Positions 1-8,879 of a stretch of 64,000 nucleotides of DNA are shown here, in pieces. The notes under the pieces were generated by a model, which was not told the DNA's origin, ran no database searches, and was given only the letters and a program-made list of their open reading frames with translations. The DNA is from JAACEU01 sp043816165 (lineage in GTDB: Bacteria > Patescibacteriota > Gracilibacteria > UBA1369 > LOWO2-01-FULL-3): positions 1-64,000 of the forward strand of contig JBDRIE010000027.1 of the NCBI GenBank assembly GCA_043816165.1, in the 5' to 3' direction. The position numbers and the translations under genes are program-made. Each line of letters opens with the position of its first letter. The first letter of the stretch is position 1.

Positions 1-237
1 ATAAACCGCGCCGGTTACAAAGAAAATTACGGCCACGCAGGTGGCCACGGAATCGGCCTGGACATTCACGAATCCCCTTCCCTCTCAGCAAAATACACAA
101 AAAAACTCCGCAAAAACTCAGTAATTACAATCGAACCCGGCATCTACCTTCGGGGAGAATTCGGAGTAAGAATCGAAGATATGATCTTGCTAGGAAAGAA
201 AACTATAAATTTGACTAAAACAAGTAAGCAATCATAG
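1..237 (+). CDS. pepP: M24 metallopeptidase (Xaa-Pro aminopeptidase type), C-terminal part
   Basis: Only the last 78 codons are in the window; the gene starts upstream. The frame shows the C-terminal half of the pita-bread metallopeptidase fold: GHAGGHGIGLDIHE, which carries a metal-ligand His and the substrate His, then TIEPGIYL with a metal-ligand Glu, and RIEDM with the final ligand Glu. Family knowledge: these enzymes bind two metal ions and remove N-terminal residues, from Xaa-Pro peptides in the PepP/PepQ branch. Methionine aminopeptidase shares the fold, but the G-H-G-I-G-L-D-I-H-E spacing fits Xaa-Pro aminopeptidase better. The TAG stop is followed at once by a 20-bp perfect palindrome. 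The exact subfamily cannot be fixed from this fragment. Confidence 0.8.
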   Translation: MNRAGYKENYGHAGGHGIGLDIHESPSLSAKYTKKLRKNSVITIEPGIYLRGEFGVRIEDMILLGKKTINLTKTSKQS

Positions 238-256
238 CTTCTCCCCGGGGAGAAGC
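237..256. repeat. 20-bp perfect palindrome, copy 1
   Basis: GCTTCTCCCCGGGGAGAAGC is a perfect palindrome that begins on the last base of the peptidase stop codon. Its inner 18 bp occur again, identically, inside the HNH endonuclease gene at 50228-50245. As RNA it could fold into an 8-bp hairpin with a CCGG loop, but no U-run follows, so a classical terminator is not supported. A small dispersed palindromic element is an alternative. Confidence 0.6.
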
Positions 257-315
257 CAACCATCATCCCCTCTTCCTGTCAACGAAACCTGCTCCCCTTT
301 CACTTCCTTTTCCTC

Positions 316-425
316 TAAAATACCCGCACCAGCCGGCAGCTGCATTAGCAGCAAACGGCCTGCGAGCTAAGGCGAGCATAACGCGACCCCGCCGTGGCGG
401 GGGAGCAACATTAACAATCAAAACT
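316..425 (+). promoter_or_regulatory. GC-rich structured leader before glmS
   Basis: This stretch is much richer in G and C than its surroundings. It contains a nested stem, GCCG (332-335) with CGGC (356-359) around GCTGC (339-343) with GCAGC (348-352) and an ATTA loop. A second hairpin is CCCCGCC (387-393) with GGCGGGG (396-402). A TAAAAT box at 316-321 could be a -10. It sits directly upstream of glmS, a gene often controlled in its leader, but I do not see the glmS ribozyme core. It could be a regulatory leader, an untranslated RNA or a palindromic repeat. Confidence 0.35.
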
Positions 426-2198
426 ATGTGTGGAATATTCGCCTATCATGGGCACAGAAAAAACGCTCCGGAATTAGTGGTTGAAGGGCTAAAGCTCCTT
501 GAATACAGAGGTTATGATTCCTGGGGAATTGCGTATAAAACAGAGAAAGATATCGAAATTCTCAAAAGAGTCGGGAAAATCAGCGACTTCGACCCAAAAA
601 AGGAAAAATTACCAAAAGCCACAACAGCAATCGGACATACCCGCTGGGCAACTCACGGAGGAGTAAACCAGAAAAATGCCCACCCACATTTCACAGAAGA
701 AAAAGATATCGCCCTTATACACAATGGAATTTTCGAAAATTATCTTGAAATAAAAAAATACCTCAAGAAAAAGGGACACAAATTCAAATCAGAAACTGAC
801 ACAGAAGTAATAGCCCACCTCATTGAGGAACACATGAAAACCCACACTTTCGAGGATGCAATCAAGCTCGCAACCAAAGAAATAGTCGGACGATACGCCC
901 TCGTTATTATTAACAAAGAAAGCGACAAAATAATAGGAGTAAGAAAAGGGTCACCACTCATCGTAGGTGTCGGAAACAAAGAATTCTTCATTGCGTCAGA
1001 CATTCCGGCATTCCTCAATTACACAAACAAAGTAAATTACCTCGACGACAATCAAATGGTAATAATTGAAGGAAACAAAATCGAATTCCTCGACATAATA
1101 AACAATCAAGAAATCAAAAAGCGTCTCATTGAAATAAAATGGAAAGCTGAAAGCGCTGAAAAAGGAGAATACGCCCATTTCATGATCAAGGAGATCATGG
1201 AACAGAAAGAAACTCTAGCAAAAGCCATAGAACAAGATCCAAAAACATTAGAAGAATTAGCTCACGCAATCAAAAAAGCATATGGAACATATATAGTAGG
1301 ATGTGGGACAGCGGGAAAAGTCGGAATGGTAGGAGAATATTTATTTTCAAAAATCGCAAAAAAACACATCAACTTCACATTCGGGTCGGAATTCCCAAAC
1401 TACCAGGACTTCCTCACAAACAAGACATTATTAATAGCAATCTCGCAATCCGGAGAAACCGCTGACACACTTGAAGCAATAGAAGTAGCAAAAGAAAAAG
1501 GAGTAAAAATCGCATCAATCGTAAATGTCGAAAGTTCAACAATGGCCCGAATTTCAGACATAGTAATTCCAATAAAAGCCGGCCCGGAAAAGGCCGTAGC
1601 CTCAACCAAAGCCACAACTTCCCAACTCGCAATCCTCACATTACTCGCATACGCATGTGATGGAGGTGTGCAAGAAGGCAAAAAACTCCTCATCGACACA
1701 GCCAGCCAAATCAACGACATGTTAAACCCAAGATACGAAGAGTACATAATGAAACTCGCAAAAAAAATCAAAGATATTGAATCCATGTACATCATCGGCC
1801 GCGGAATGAATTACCCGATCGCGCTCGAATCCGCAATCAAACTCCAGGAAGTCTCATACATCCACGCTGAAGGATTCGCCGGCGGAGAATTAAAACACGG
1901 CCCAATCGCTCTCATCTCGCAAAACACACCTGTCATCGCCCTGGTCGCAAACGACGACACCAAATCCGAAATGATCTCAAACGCCACTGAAATTTCCTCC
2001 CGCGGCGGCTACATCATCGGAGTAAGCCCCGAAAACCACGAAGTCTTCGACTATTGGATCCGCGTCCCGGACACCGGCAACAGTTCCCCTATCGTAAACA
2101 TTATCCCAATCCAAATCCTCGCATACCAACTCGCGATCTTGCGCAAAAACAATCCGGATATGCCAAGAAATCTGGCAAAGAGTGTGACTGTTAAATAG
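426..2198 (+). CDS. glmS: Glutamine--fructose-6-phosphate aminotransferase (isomerizing)
   Basis: Makes glucosamine-6-phosphate from fructose-6-phosphate and glutamine, the entry step to UDP-GlcNAc and peptidoglycan. The 590 residues match the family length. Cys2 directly after the start Met is the glutaminase nucleophile (MCGIFAYHG). GHTRWATHGG at 70-79 is the glutamine-site loop. Two SIS sugar-isomerase domains follow from about residue 280, with SQSGETADT near 341 and GGELKHGPIALI near 485, and the usual C-terminus ends LAKSVTV-K. The normally conserved YDSAG is YDSWG here. The ATG must be right because Cys2 has to become the N-terminal residue. No Shine-Dalgarno precedes it; the leader ends in an A-rich stretch. 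Confidence 0.97.
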   Translation: MCGIFAYHGHRKNAPELVVEGLKLLEYRGYDSWGIAYKTEKDIEILKRVGKISDFDPKKEKLPKATTAIGHTRWATHGGVNQKNAHPHFTEEKDIALIHNGIFENYLEIKKYLKKKGHKFKSETDTEVIAHLIEEHMKTHTFEDAIKLATKEIVGRYALVIINKESDKIIGVRKGSPLIVGVGNKEFFIASDIPAFLNYTNKVNYLDDNQMVIIEGNKIEFLDIINNQEIKKRLIEIKWKAESAEKGEYAHFMIKEIMEQKETLAKAIEQDPKTLEELAHAIKKAYGTYIVGCGTAGKVGMVGEYLFSKIAKKHINFTFGSEFPNYQDFLTNKTLLIAISQSGETADTLEAIEVAKEKGVKIASIVNVESSTMARISDIVIPIKAGPEKAVASTKATTSQLAILTLLAYACDGGVQEGKKLLIDTASQINDMLNPRYEEYIMKLAKKIKDIESMYIIGRGMNYPIALESAIKLQEVSYIHAEGFAGGELKHGPIALISQNTPVIALVANDDTKSEMISNATEISSRGGYIIGVSPENHEVFDYWIRVPDTGNSSPIVNIIPIQILAYQLAILRKNNPDMPRNLAKSVTVK

Positions 2199-2208
2199 AA
2201 ACCATTCC

Positions 2209-2235
2209 TGCTATAATCGGTAACGAATTATTACC
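2209..2235 (+). promoter_or_regulatory. Extended -10 promoter and small inverted repeat before pyk
   Basis: TGCTATAAT at 2209-2217 is a perfect extended -10 element; no good -35 is visible. The predicted transcript start, about 2224, lies within the inverted repeat GGTAA (2219-2223) with TTACC (2231-2235), which could be an operator or a short 5' hairpin. The leader to the pyk ATG would be about 20 nt. Confidence 0.55.
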
Positions 2236-2243
2236 TCATTTCT

Positions 2244-3650
2244 ATGTACACAAAAAACACTAAAGTTGTCTGCACTCTCGGACCTTCTAGTGATTCTGTT
2301 TCAGAAATTGTCGCGCTAATAAATGCCGGAATGAATGTCGCCCGCCTGAATTTTTCGCATGGTACATATTCTCATCATAAAAAAATTATTAATAATGTCC
2401 ACAAAGCTGAAAAATTAACAGGAAAAACTATTGGGATTCTTCAGGATCTTCAGGGACCGAAAATCCGTATCGGAGAAATGCCGGAAGAAGGAATTTTGGT
2501 AAAAAAAGGAGAAAAATTTCTGCTGACTTCACAGAAAGTTAAAGGGCAGGTGCAACAGCGCCTCTACCCAACAAAGATAATCCCAATCACCTACAATTCC
2601 CTTACAAAAGACATAAAAAAAGAACACAAAATCCTAATAGATGACGGGCTCATCGAAGTAACAGCGATTAAAAAAAATCCAAAAGGAATAATCTGCAAAG
2701 TAAAATTCGGGGGATTAATTAAAACCAGAAAAGGAGTAAATTTCCCGGATTCAAATGTCTCGGTTCAGACAATAACAGAAAAAGATAAGCAGGATCTGAA
2801 ATTCGGTCTAAAAAATAAAGTCGATTTTGTGGCTCTTTCATTCGTAAAATCAAAAAAAGATCTCCAAGATCTCAGAAAATTAATAAAAAATAATACTCCG
2901 ATAATCGCAAAAGTGGAAAGACATGAAGCAGTCAAAAACCTCAAAGAAATCATAAAAACTGCGGATGGAGTAATGGTTGCAAGAGGTGACCTCGGCTCAG
3001 ACCTCCAACCGGAACAAGTCCCAATAGTCCAAAAAAGAATGATCGCACTAGCAAACAAATACGGAAAACCGGTTATACTCGCTACCCAGGTCCTTCAATC
3101 AATGGTCGAAAATTCTTCACCAACCAGAGCGGAAATTTCCGATGCCGCCAACGCAGTCTATGATCACACCGACGCAATCATGCTCTCAAACGAATCAGCA
3201 GTTGGAAAATATCCGGCAAAAGCTGCACGAACTCTCACAAAAGTTGCATCCGCAGTTGAGAAAGAATTACAACAACACAAAGAACTCCTCCAAGAAATAG
3301 TCACTCCCCGCAAAATGTCCGCAATCAACGCCGCCTGCTTAAACGCAGCAGAAATCGCACAGCAATCAAATGCAGACGCAATAGTCGTGTACACTTCTGA
3401 CGGATACACCGCAAAAAACATCGCAAAACACAGACTTTACACACCAATAATCACAGTTACGCCAAACAAAAAAACTGCAAGAGAACTCACATTAGTGTGG
3501 GGAATAAACAAAGTCCTCATCAAAAAAGCTACTGAAAAAACGATCATTAATTTATTAAAAAAAGAAAAACTGGTCCGCAAAGGCGACAATCTGGTAATGA
3601 TTTTCAATGCGAGCAAAAAGCAAAGCACCATTTCCACAACAAAAATATGA
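2244..3650 (+). CDS. pyk: Pyruvate kinase
   Basis: Catalyses phosphoenolpyruvate + ADP to pyruvate + ATP, the last step of glycolysis. The 468 residues cover the barrel, B and C domains. Visible motifs are RLNFSHG, LQDLQGPKIRIG, ALSFVKS, IIAKVERHE (catalytic Lys; the more usual form is K-I-E-x-x-E), DGVMVARGDLG (Mg ligands) and SPTRAEISDAANAV. The usual LSGETA is LSNESA here. The regulatory C domain is present to the end. Its TGA stop overlaps the ruvC ATG. The gene appears to be transcribed from the extended -10 just upstream, and gpmI, with a separate tpiA, is also in the window. Confidence 0.97.
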   Translation: MYTKNTKVVCTLGPSSDSVSEIVALINAGMNVARLNFSHGTYSHHKKIINNVHKAEKLTGKTIGILQDLQGPKIRIGEMPEEGILVKKGEKFLLTSQKVKGQVQQRLYPTKIIPITYNSLTKDIKKEHKILIDDGLIEVTAIKKNPKGIICKVKFGGLIKTRKGVNFPDSNVSVQTITEKDKQDLKFGLKNKVDFVALSFVKSKKDLQDLRKLIKNNTPIIAKVERHEAVKNLKEIIKTADGVMVARGDLGSDLQPEQVPIVQKRMIALANKYGKPVILATQVLQSMVENSSPTRAEISDAANAVYDHTDAIMLSNESAVGKYPAKAARTLTKVASAVEKELQQHKELLQEIVTPRKMSAINAACLNAAEIAQQSNADAIVVYTSDGYTAKNIAKHRLYTPIITVTPNKKTARELTLVWGINKVLIKKATEKTIINLLKKEKLVRKGDNLVMIFNASKKQSTISTTKI

Positions 3651-4138
3651 GAATAATTGGAATAGATCCAGGCACAGCAATCACAGGATATAGCATCATC
3701 GAAACAAACAATGGAGAAATTTCACTCTTAGATTATGGCTGTATCAGAACACCCGCCGGCCTCCCCCAAAGCAGTCGCCTAAACCAAATCGCCAAAGACC
3801 TCTCAACATTAATCAAACAATACAAACCACAAAAAGCCGCCATCGAAAAACTATTCTTCAAAAACAACATCAAAACCGCCATGCAGGTCTCAGAAGCCCG
3901 CGGCGTAATGCTCCAAAAACTTGAAGAAAAAGGAATTGCTACAGACGAGTACACTCCACTCGAAATCAAAACTGCAGTCTGCGGTTACGGAAAAGCAGAT
4001 AAAAAAATGGTCCAACAAATGGTAAAATTGATTTTGAACATGGAGGAAGAACCACAACCCGATGACGCGGCCGACGCAATAGCAATCGGCATCTGCCTCG
4101 CAAACTCAACAGCACTAAAAGAAAAAATCACCTCATGA
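3647..4138 (+). CDS. ruvC: Crossover junction endodeoxyribonuclease RuvC
   Basis: Resolves Holliday junctions by paired nicking, working with RuvAB. At 163 residues it has normal length. The RNase H-like fold and its acidic residues are visible: IGIDPGT at the N-terminus (Asp7), IEKLFF with the second acidic residue near 66, and PDDAADAIAIGIC near the C-terminus with the last two Asp. The start overlaps the pyk stop (ATGA) and the stop overlaps the next gene in the same way, so it is translationally coupled on both sides. ruvA and ruvB are not in the window. Confidence 0.95.
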   Translation: MRIIGIDPGTAITGYSIIETNNGEISLLDYGCIRTPAGLPQSSRLNQIAKDLSTLIKQYKPQKAAIEKLFFKNNIKTAMQVSEARGVMLQKLEEKGIATDEYTPLEIKTAVCGYGKADKKMVQQMVKLILNMEEEPQPDDAADAIAIGICLANSTALKEKITS

Positions 4139-5595
4139 AAAAACTACTAACATTACTTTGGATAATAATAATCGGTGGAGCAATCTTCATCGGAGTAAAA
4201 TATTTTAGTCCTGAAAGTTCACCAACTCCGAATGGAATTGATTATGAAGAAGAGGGAAAGCCAGAAGAAACAACTTTACCAACAATCGAAGGAGAAGTTC
4301 CGGCAGACACGACTAAATCATATACAGAATATATCGAAGAAGGAGACATTTACTATAAAAGCGAAGAATATTCCTCATCTATCAACAGCTACACTCAAGC
4401 AAGCATTGCAAAACCTAATTCAACAGAACCATTATTAAGGCTTGGAGACGCCTACCTAAAAGACAATGATCCAAAATCCGCCCAAGCCGCCTTCGAAAAA
4501 GCCCAACTCATAGACGAAAACTCCACAACAGCAAAAGTAGGTGTGGCCCGCTCATTCATAAACCAAAGAAACATCGAAATCGCCAAAGATATCCTCTGGG
4601 AAATGTCCACACAAGATCCACTGGTCAAATACTACACAGCTGTAATGCTCATTCTCTACAAAGATTTCGATGGATCAAAAAATTTATTCACAGAACTGGT
4701 TGGAACCGATGAACAAGCCCAAATTCCAGAAGAAATTAAAAGAAATTCTCAAGTATTTTTGGACTATCACGAAACGTTTTCATATTTTAAAGGAGGCGAA
4801 AAACTATTCCTTCAGACAATGCTTGCAAAAGGACTCACCGACGTCGAAGAATACGATGCAGCCATTCCCCTACTCTTCGATGTTATTAACGAAAAAAACA
4901 ACTACAGAGATGCATGGATCGTGCTCGGATACGCTTACCTGAACACAGATAAAGTTCTCGACGCAATAGATGCCTTCACCCAAGCCAAAGCCCTCGATGA
5001 AAACAAACCGGAAACACTCTTCTTTCTCGGCCTGGCATATTTTGCAAATGACGAAATCGAAAAAGCCGTTTTCTACATCGAACAAGCTGACAATAACGGA
5101 TACGAACCAAAAGACCAGATAGACCTCAAACTCGGAGACCTATACTTGCTTCAACAAGAATACAGCAAATCTGCAGTCAGATACGAAGACGTCATCGACG
5201 TAAACAAAAGCAACATAGGAGTATTCATAAGAGTAGTTTGGCTAAATATCGACAAACTCGGAGATCCGGAAAAAGCCCTCAAATACGCATACATCGCACT
5301 AGAAGAACACCCTGAAGAAGCAATGAGCTACAATCTCGTTGGCTGGTCTCTAACAGCACTCGAAAACTACACCGAAGCCAAAAACTATCTCGCAAAAGCA
5401 ATAGAAATCGACCCGGAACTGGACGCCGCCGCACTCAACCTCGGATGGTTCTACGAAAAACAAGGACTCATTACCCTGGCAAAAGAATATTACAAACGCG
5501 CATACAACCTCGGCCAAAACAATTCAATCGCAGGCCTCGCGGCAACAAGATATAACAATTTACAAGTAAATATTTCGGCCCCTAATTCCCCATAA
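4135..5595 (+). CDS. Membrane-anchored TPR-repeat protein
   Basis: A 486-residue protein with one hydrophobic segment at residues 4-22, an acidic Pro/Glu/Thr-rich linker to about 60, then TPR helices to the end, for example LLRLGDAYLKDNDPKSAQAA, DAWIVLGYAYLNTDKVLDAI and ALNLGWFYEKQGLITLAKEY. The single N-terminal segment and no Cys lipobox suggest a membrane-anchored protein with the TPR array outside. TPR arrays bind protein partners; the partner here is unknown. It overlaps ruvC by 4 nt and lies before pilD, so a role in pilus or envelope assembly is possible but only by position. Confidence 0.75.
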   Translation: MKKLLTLLWIIIIGGAIFIGVKYFSPESSPTPNGIDYEEEGKPEETTLPTIEGEVPADTTKSYTEYIEEGDIYYKSEEYSSSINSYTQASIAKPNSTEPLLRLGDAYLKDNDPKSAQAAFEKAQLIDENSTTAKVGVARSFINQRNIEIAKDILWEMSTQDPLVKYYTAVMLILYKDFDGSKNLFTELVGTDEQAQIPEEIKRNSQVFLDYHETFSYFKGGEKLFLQTMLAKGLTDVEEYDAAIPLLFDVINEKNNYRDAWIVLGYAYLNTDKVLDAIDAFTQAKALDENKPETLFFLGLAYFANDEIEKAVFYIEQADNNGYEPKDQIDLKLGDLYLLQQEYSKSAVRYEDVIDVNKSNIGVFIRVVWLNIDKLGDPEKALKYAYIALEEHPEEAMSYNLVGWSLTALENYTEAKNYLAKAIEIDPELDAAALNLGWFYEKQGLITLAKEYYKRAYNLGQNNSIAGLAATRYNNLQVNISAPNSP

Positions 5596-5597
5596 CC

Positions 5598-5613
5598 ATT
5601 CGCGCTAGCGAAT
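5598..5613 (+). other. Short hairpin between the TPR gene and pilD
   Basis: ATTCGC (5598-5603) pairs perfectly with GCGAAT (5608-5613) around a GCTA loop, three bases after the TPR stop codon. No T-run follows, so termination is doubtful. It may be an RNA-processing or stability hairpin. Confidence 0.3.
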
Positions 5614-5628
5614 TTAACCAAATTCACC

Positions 5629-6456
5629 ATGACATTATTCGTAGCCATCATCGTCTTCATATTCGGTACCGCTATTGGAAGCTTCCTTTCAGTTGTGATT
5701 CACAGAGTAAGACACAAACAAAAAGGCATATTATTAAGCCATTCCATCTGCCCGTCATGTAAGAAAAAATTGAAATGGCTCCACCTCATTCCAATCTTTA
5801 GCTGGCTTTTCCTCAGAGGAAAATGTGGATTTTGTGGTAAAAAAATCTCAACTCACTACTTTTCGCTCGAACTAATCACCGGTCTTCTATTCTTACTCAC
5901 ATTCTTGGTTTGGAACTTTGTTCTTGAAATCCCATCTACCATAGACCCCGCACTTCTAAACTACGCAATCAACTGGCACACATTCGAAATTTTCATTTTC
6001 TACATAATCCTGTTCACTTTCTTAATCGCAATCTTCTTTTACGATCTTCTTTACCAAGAAATTCCGGACAGATTTTCACTCCCGGCAATCGCAATCACAA
6101 TCGCCGGAGTCTTGATTCTAGGGCTAACTCCCCCACTCTCAATGCTCATCGGTGGAGCCGGAATATTTTTATTCTTCCTGGCACAACTGGTATTGTCAAA
6201 AGGTAAATGGATCGGCGGTGGAGACTTGAGACTCGGCGCATTAATGGGATTATTATTAGGATGGAAATTGGGACTCATCGCTCTTGTACTATCATATTTC
6301 CTGGGCTCAATCGCGAGTGTCGTACTTTTAATACAGAAAAAAGCAAACCGGAAATCCGCAATTCCTTTCGGCCCATTCCTGGTAACCGGAACTGTTATTG
6401 CAATTTTTTACGGAAATCAAATATTATCCTGGTACCTGGGAACTTTAATGAATTAA
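5629..6456 (+). CDS. pilD: Prepilin peptidase / N-methyltransferase
   Basis: Cleaves and N-methylates type IV prepilins and pseudopilins at the inner membrane. The 275-residue protein is highly hydrophobic. Near the N-terminus a cytoplasmic loop has two CxxC pairs (CPSCKKKL and CGFCGKKIS), the zinc-like site of bifunctional enzymes. The two catalytic Asp residues of this aspartic protease family sit in FFYDLLYQEIPDRFS and in KWIGGGDLRLGALMG. Substrate pilins are not in the window, but a protein with PilC/GspF N-terminal domains is at 25.2 kb. The ATG is preceded by an A/C-rich stretch without Shine-Dalgarno. Confidence 0.93.
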   Translation: MTLFVAIIVFIFGTAIGSFLSVVIHRVRHKQKGILLSHSICPSCKKKLKWLHLIPIFSWLFLRGKCGFCGKKISTHYFSLELITGLLFLLTFLVWNFVLEIPSTIDPALLNYAINWHTFEIFIFYIILFTFLIAIFFYDLLYQEIPDRFSLPAIAITIAGVLILGLTPPLSMLIGGAGIFLFFLAQLVLSKGKWIGGGDLRLGALMGLLLGWKLGLIALVLSYFLGSIASVVLLIQKKANRKSAIPFGPFLVTGTVIAIFYGNQILSWYLGTLMN

Positions 6457-6457
6457 T

Positions 6458-7939
6458 ATGAAGAACAAAGCACTTCTAATAGTCCTCGACGGTTATGGAG
6501 AAGGCAAAGATTATAAATATAACGCTGTAACTCGAAGCAATACTCCTTTTATAGACGAGCTTCGAGCCACATATCCGAGCACGCTCCTAAATGCAGACTC
6601 TGGAGCTGTCGGCCTTCCCCCAAAAACCATGGGAGGAAGCGAAGTAGGTCATTTTACAATGGGTGCAGGACGAATTGTTTATCAATCCCTCGAGGAAATA
6701 AACCGCTCAATCAAAAAAGGAGACTTTTTCAAATTAAAACCTCTAAAAAAACTCGCTGAGAATTGCAGAAAGAACGACTCAGCATTCCATATCATGGGAA
6801 TGATCTCAGATGAAGGAGTTCATTCGCATCTAGATCATTTATTTGAATTGCTGAAATTCGCAAAGCAGGAGAGATTGAACAAAGTTTTTGTGCACGCTTT
6901 TACTGATGGTAGAGACGTTCCAGAAAGATCAGCTGATAAATTCATTAAAAAAATTGACAAAGAAGTAAAAAAATTAAAACTCGGAAAAATCGCGACCATC
7001 ATTGGACGTTTTTATGCAATGGATCGTGACACAAATTGGAAAAGAACCGAAAAAGCATTCAACCTACTAACCAAGGGAAAAGGAAGACACGAATCATCAG
7101 CACTCCAAGCAATAAAGAACGAATACAAACGAGGAACAGAAACAGATTACTACATCGAACCAATCGTGCTCGACGAAAATGCCACCATTAACAAAAAAGA
7201 CTCAGTAATTTTCTTCAACTACAGAACAGACCGAGCAAAACAGCTCACAGAACTCTTCAACAAAGCCAAATTCAAGAATTTTGTATGCTTCGGACCTTAC
7301 AGCAAAAAATATCCTGTCTTATTCGAAGCCAACAAAGTAAAAAACAATCTTGGAAGCTATCTTTCCAAAAAGGGGAAAAAGCAACTACGCATAGCTGAAA
7401 CCGAAAAGTACGCACACGTCACATTCTTCTTCAATTCACAAGACAAACAACCATACAAAGGAGAAAAACGAATTCTAGTTCCATCCCCAAAATGCGCATC
7501 ATACGCTGAAAAACCGGAGATGAGCGCCCAAAAAATAACAACAGCCCTACTGAAAGAACTCGATAAACCATACGATTTCATTCTCCTAAATTTCGCAAAC
7601 TGCGACCTTGTAGGACACAGCGGCGAATTCAAAGCAACAGTTAAAGCAATAGAGACATTGGACAAATGCCTCAAACGCATTATCCCAAAAGCACTCGACC
7701 AAGGCTACACCGTCCTCCTCACAGCCGACCATGGAAACGCAGAATTGATGAAATACAATAACGGCGACGACCGCCCGGCCCACACTCTAAATCCGGTAAT
7801 TTTCATAGCAATTTTATCAAAAACATTAAAACTAAAAAAAGGTCGCACACTCGGCCTCAAAGATATAGCACCAACTATCCTAAAAATCCTTGGAATAAAA
7901 CAACCAAAAGAAATGACAGGTAAATCACTAATTATATGA
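6458..7939 (+). CDS. gpmI: 2,3-bisphosphoglycerate-independent phosphoglycerate mutase
   Basis: Interconverts 3- and 2-phosphoglycerate using two Mn ions and a phosphoserine intermediate. The 493 residues and motifs are complete: LIVLDGYGEG with the first metal Asp, GGSEVGHFTMGAGR with the catalytic Ser, DGRDVPERSA, IGRFYAMDRDTNWKR, NFANCDLVGHSG, and TADHGNAE with metal-binding Asp and His. It starts one base after the pilD stop and overlaps the following manC by 4 nt, so it belongs to the same co-directional run. Confidence 0.96.
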   Translation: MKNKALLIVLDGYGEGKDYKYNAVTRSNTPFIDELRATYPSTLLNADSGAVGLPPKTMGGSEVGHFTMGAGRIVYQSLEEINRSIKKGDFFKLKPLKKLAENCRKNDSAFHIMGMISDEGVHSHLDHLFELLKFAKQERLNKVFVHAFTDGRDVPERSADKFIKKIDKEVKKLKLGKIATIIGRFYAMDRDTNWKRTEKAFNLLTKGKGRHESSALQAIKNEYKRGTETDYYIEPIVLDENATINKKDSVIFFNYRTDRAKQLTELFNKAKFKNFVCFGPYSKKYPVLFEANKVKNNLGSYLSKKGKKQLRIAETEKYAHVTFFFNSQDKQPYKGEKRILVPSPKCASYAEKPEMSAQKITTALLKELDKPYDFILLNFANCDLVGHSGEFKATVKAIETLDKCLKRIIPKALDQGYTVLLTADHGNAELMKYNNGDDRPAHTLNPVIFIAILSKTLKLKKGRTLGLKDIAPTILKILGIKQPKEMTGKSLII

Positions 7940-8862
7940 AAGCAGTAATCTTAGCTGGCGGAGGCGGGACAAGACTTCACCCATTATCCACGCCCGACAG
8001 ACCAAAACAATTCATCGACCTCGTATCAGACGTCACAATGCTCGAAGAAACCATTGATCGACTAGATTTTCTAAAACCGGAAGACATCTACATCGCAATT
8101 AACGAAAGACACCTTGAGCTCACAAAAGAACTCGCTCCACAAATCCCGGAAAAAAACATAATTATCGAGCCGGACCTCAGAAATACAGCTTCGTGCATCG
8201 GCTTTGCCGCAGCAATCATAGAAAAACGTCATCCTGGAGAGGTAATGGCTATAATTTACGCCGACCACGTCATTAACAATAAAAAAGAATTCCAGGAAAA
8301 ACTGAAAATTGCCGTAGAACTGGCACACACCGAAAAATCCCTAAACATAATAGAAGTAACCGCAACCTCTCCAAACACAAATTACGGCTACGTGAAGCTC
8401 GGCCCATTGTTCAAGAAAATTGATCACACAGGCCCACCCACCGAGATCTACCATCTCGATTCATTTACAGAAAAACCGGATGAAGAAACCGCCAAGAAAT
8501 TCATAAAATCAGGTAATTACCTTTGGAATACAGGCATATACGTATGGAAAACAGACATTCTGCTCGGTCACTACAAAGATCACCAACCTGGAACCCACGA
8601 AAAACTCCGAAGAATGATGAATTCATATGATACAGAATATCAAAATCAAACAATCAAAGACCACTACCCCACCCTGGAAAAAATCTCCATCGACTATGCG
8701 ATTATGGAAAAAGTTGATCCACATCACGTCCTAATAATCAAAGCCGATCTTGGCTGGACTGACATTGGAAATTTCGAATCCCTCTACACAGAACTCAAAA
8801 AACGAGGCCTCTATGAAAAGATAGAAAAATTTAAGAAAATGCAGTATAGTACTCGCGATTAA
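7936..8862 (+). CDS. manC: Mannose-1-phosphate guanylyltransferase (stand-alone)
   Basis: Makes GDP-mannose from mannose-1-phosphate and GTP for surface glycans. The N-terminal LAGGGGTRLHPLS...RPKQF is the nucleotide-sugar pyrophosphorylase signature, followed by IIEPDLRNTA, FTEKPDEETAKKF and WNTGIYVWK typical of GDP-mannose pyrophosphorylases. At 308 residues it has only the transferase part. The cupin-type isomerase half usually fused in type II ManC is the separate next gene. It overlaps gpmI by ATGA. Confidence 0.9.
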   Translation: MKAVILAGGGGTRLHPLSTPDRPKQFIDLVSDVTMLEETIDRLDFLKPEDIYIAINERHLELTKELAPQIPEKNIIIEPDLRNTASCIGFAAAIIEKRHPGEVMAIIYADHVINNKKEFQEKLKIAVELAHTEKSLNIIEVTATSPNTNYGYVKLGPLFKKIDHTGPPTEIYHLDSFTEKPDEETAKKFIKSGNYLWNTGIYVWKTDILLGHYKDHQPGTHEKLRRMMNSYDTEYQNQTIKDHYPTLEKISIDYAIMEKVDPHHVLIIKADLGWTDIGNFESLYTELKKRGLYEKIEKFKKMQYSTRD

Positions 8863-8879
8863 AATCCAACGATTTAATA

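Noticed and set aside
316..425. glmS ribozyme
   Set aside because: Position fits, but the conserved core and cleavage-site sequence of the known ribozyme are not visible.
1400..1795. 131-codon open frame antisense to glmS
   Set aside because: It lies wholly within a clear glmS frame, reads as low-complexity hydrophobic sequence and has no start context or neighbours of its own. Similar antisense frames over the giant gene (for example 39565-40107 and 42004-42513) were rejected for the same reason.
3648..3650. UGA recoding as glycine (Gracilibacteria/Absconditabacteria code)
   Set aside because: TGA sits at the natural ends of pyk, ruvC, gpmI and pyrG, and no essential frame needs it read through.
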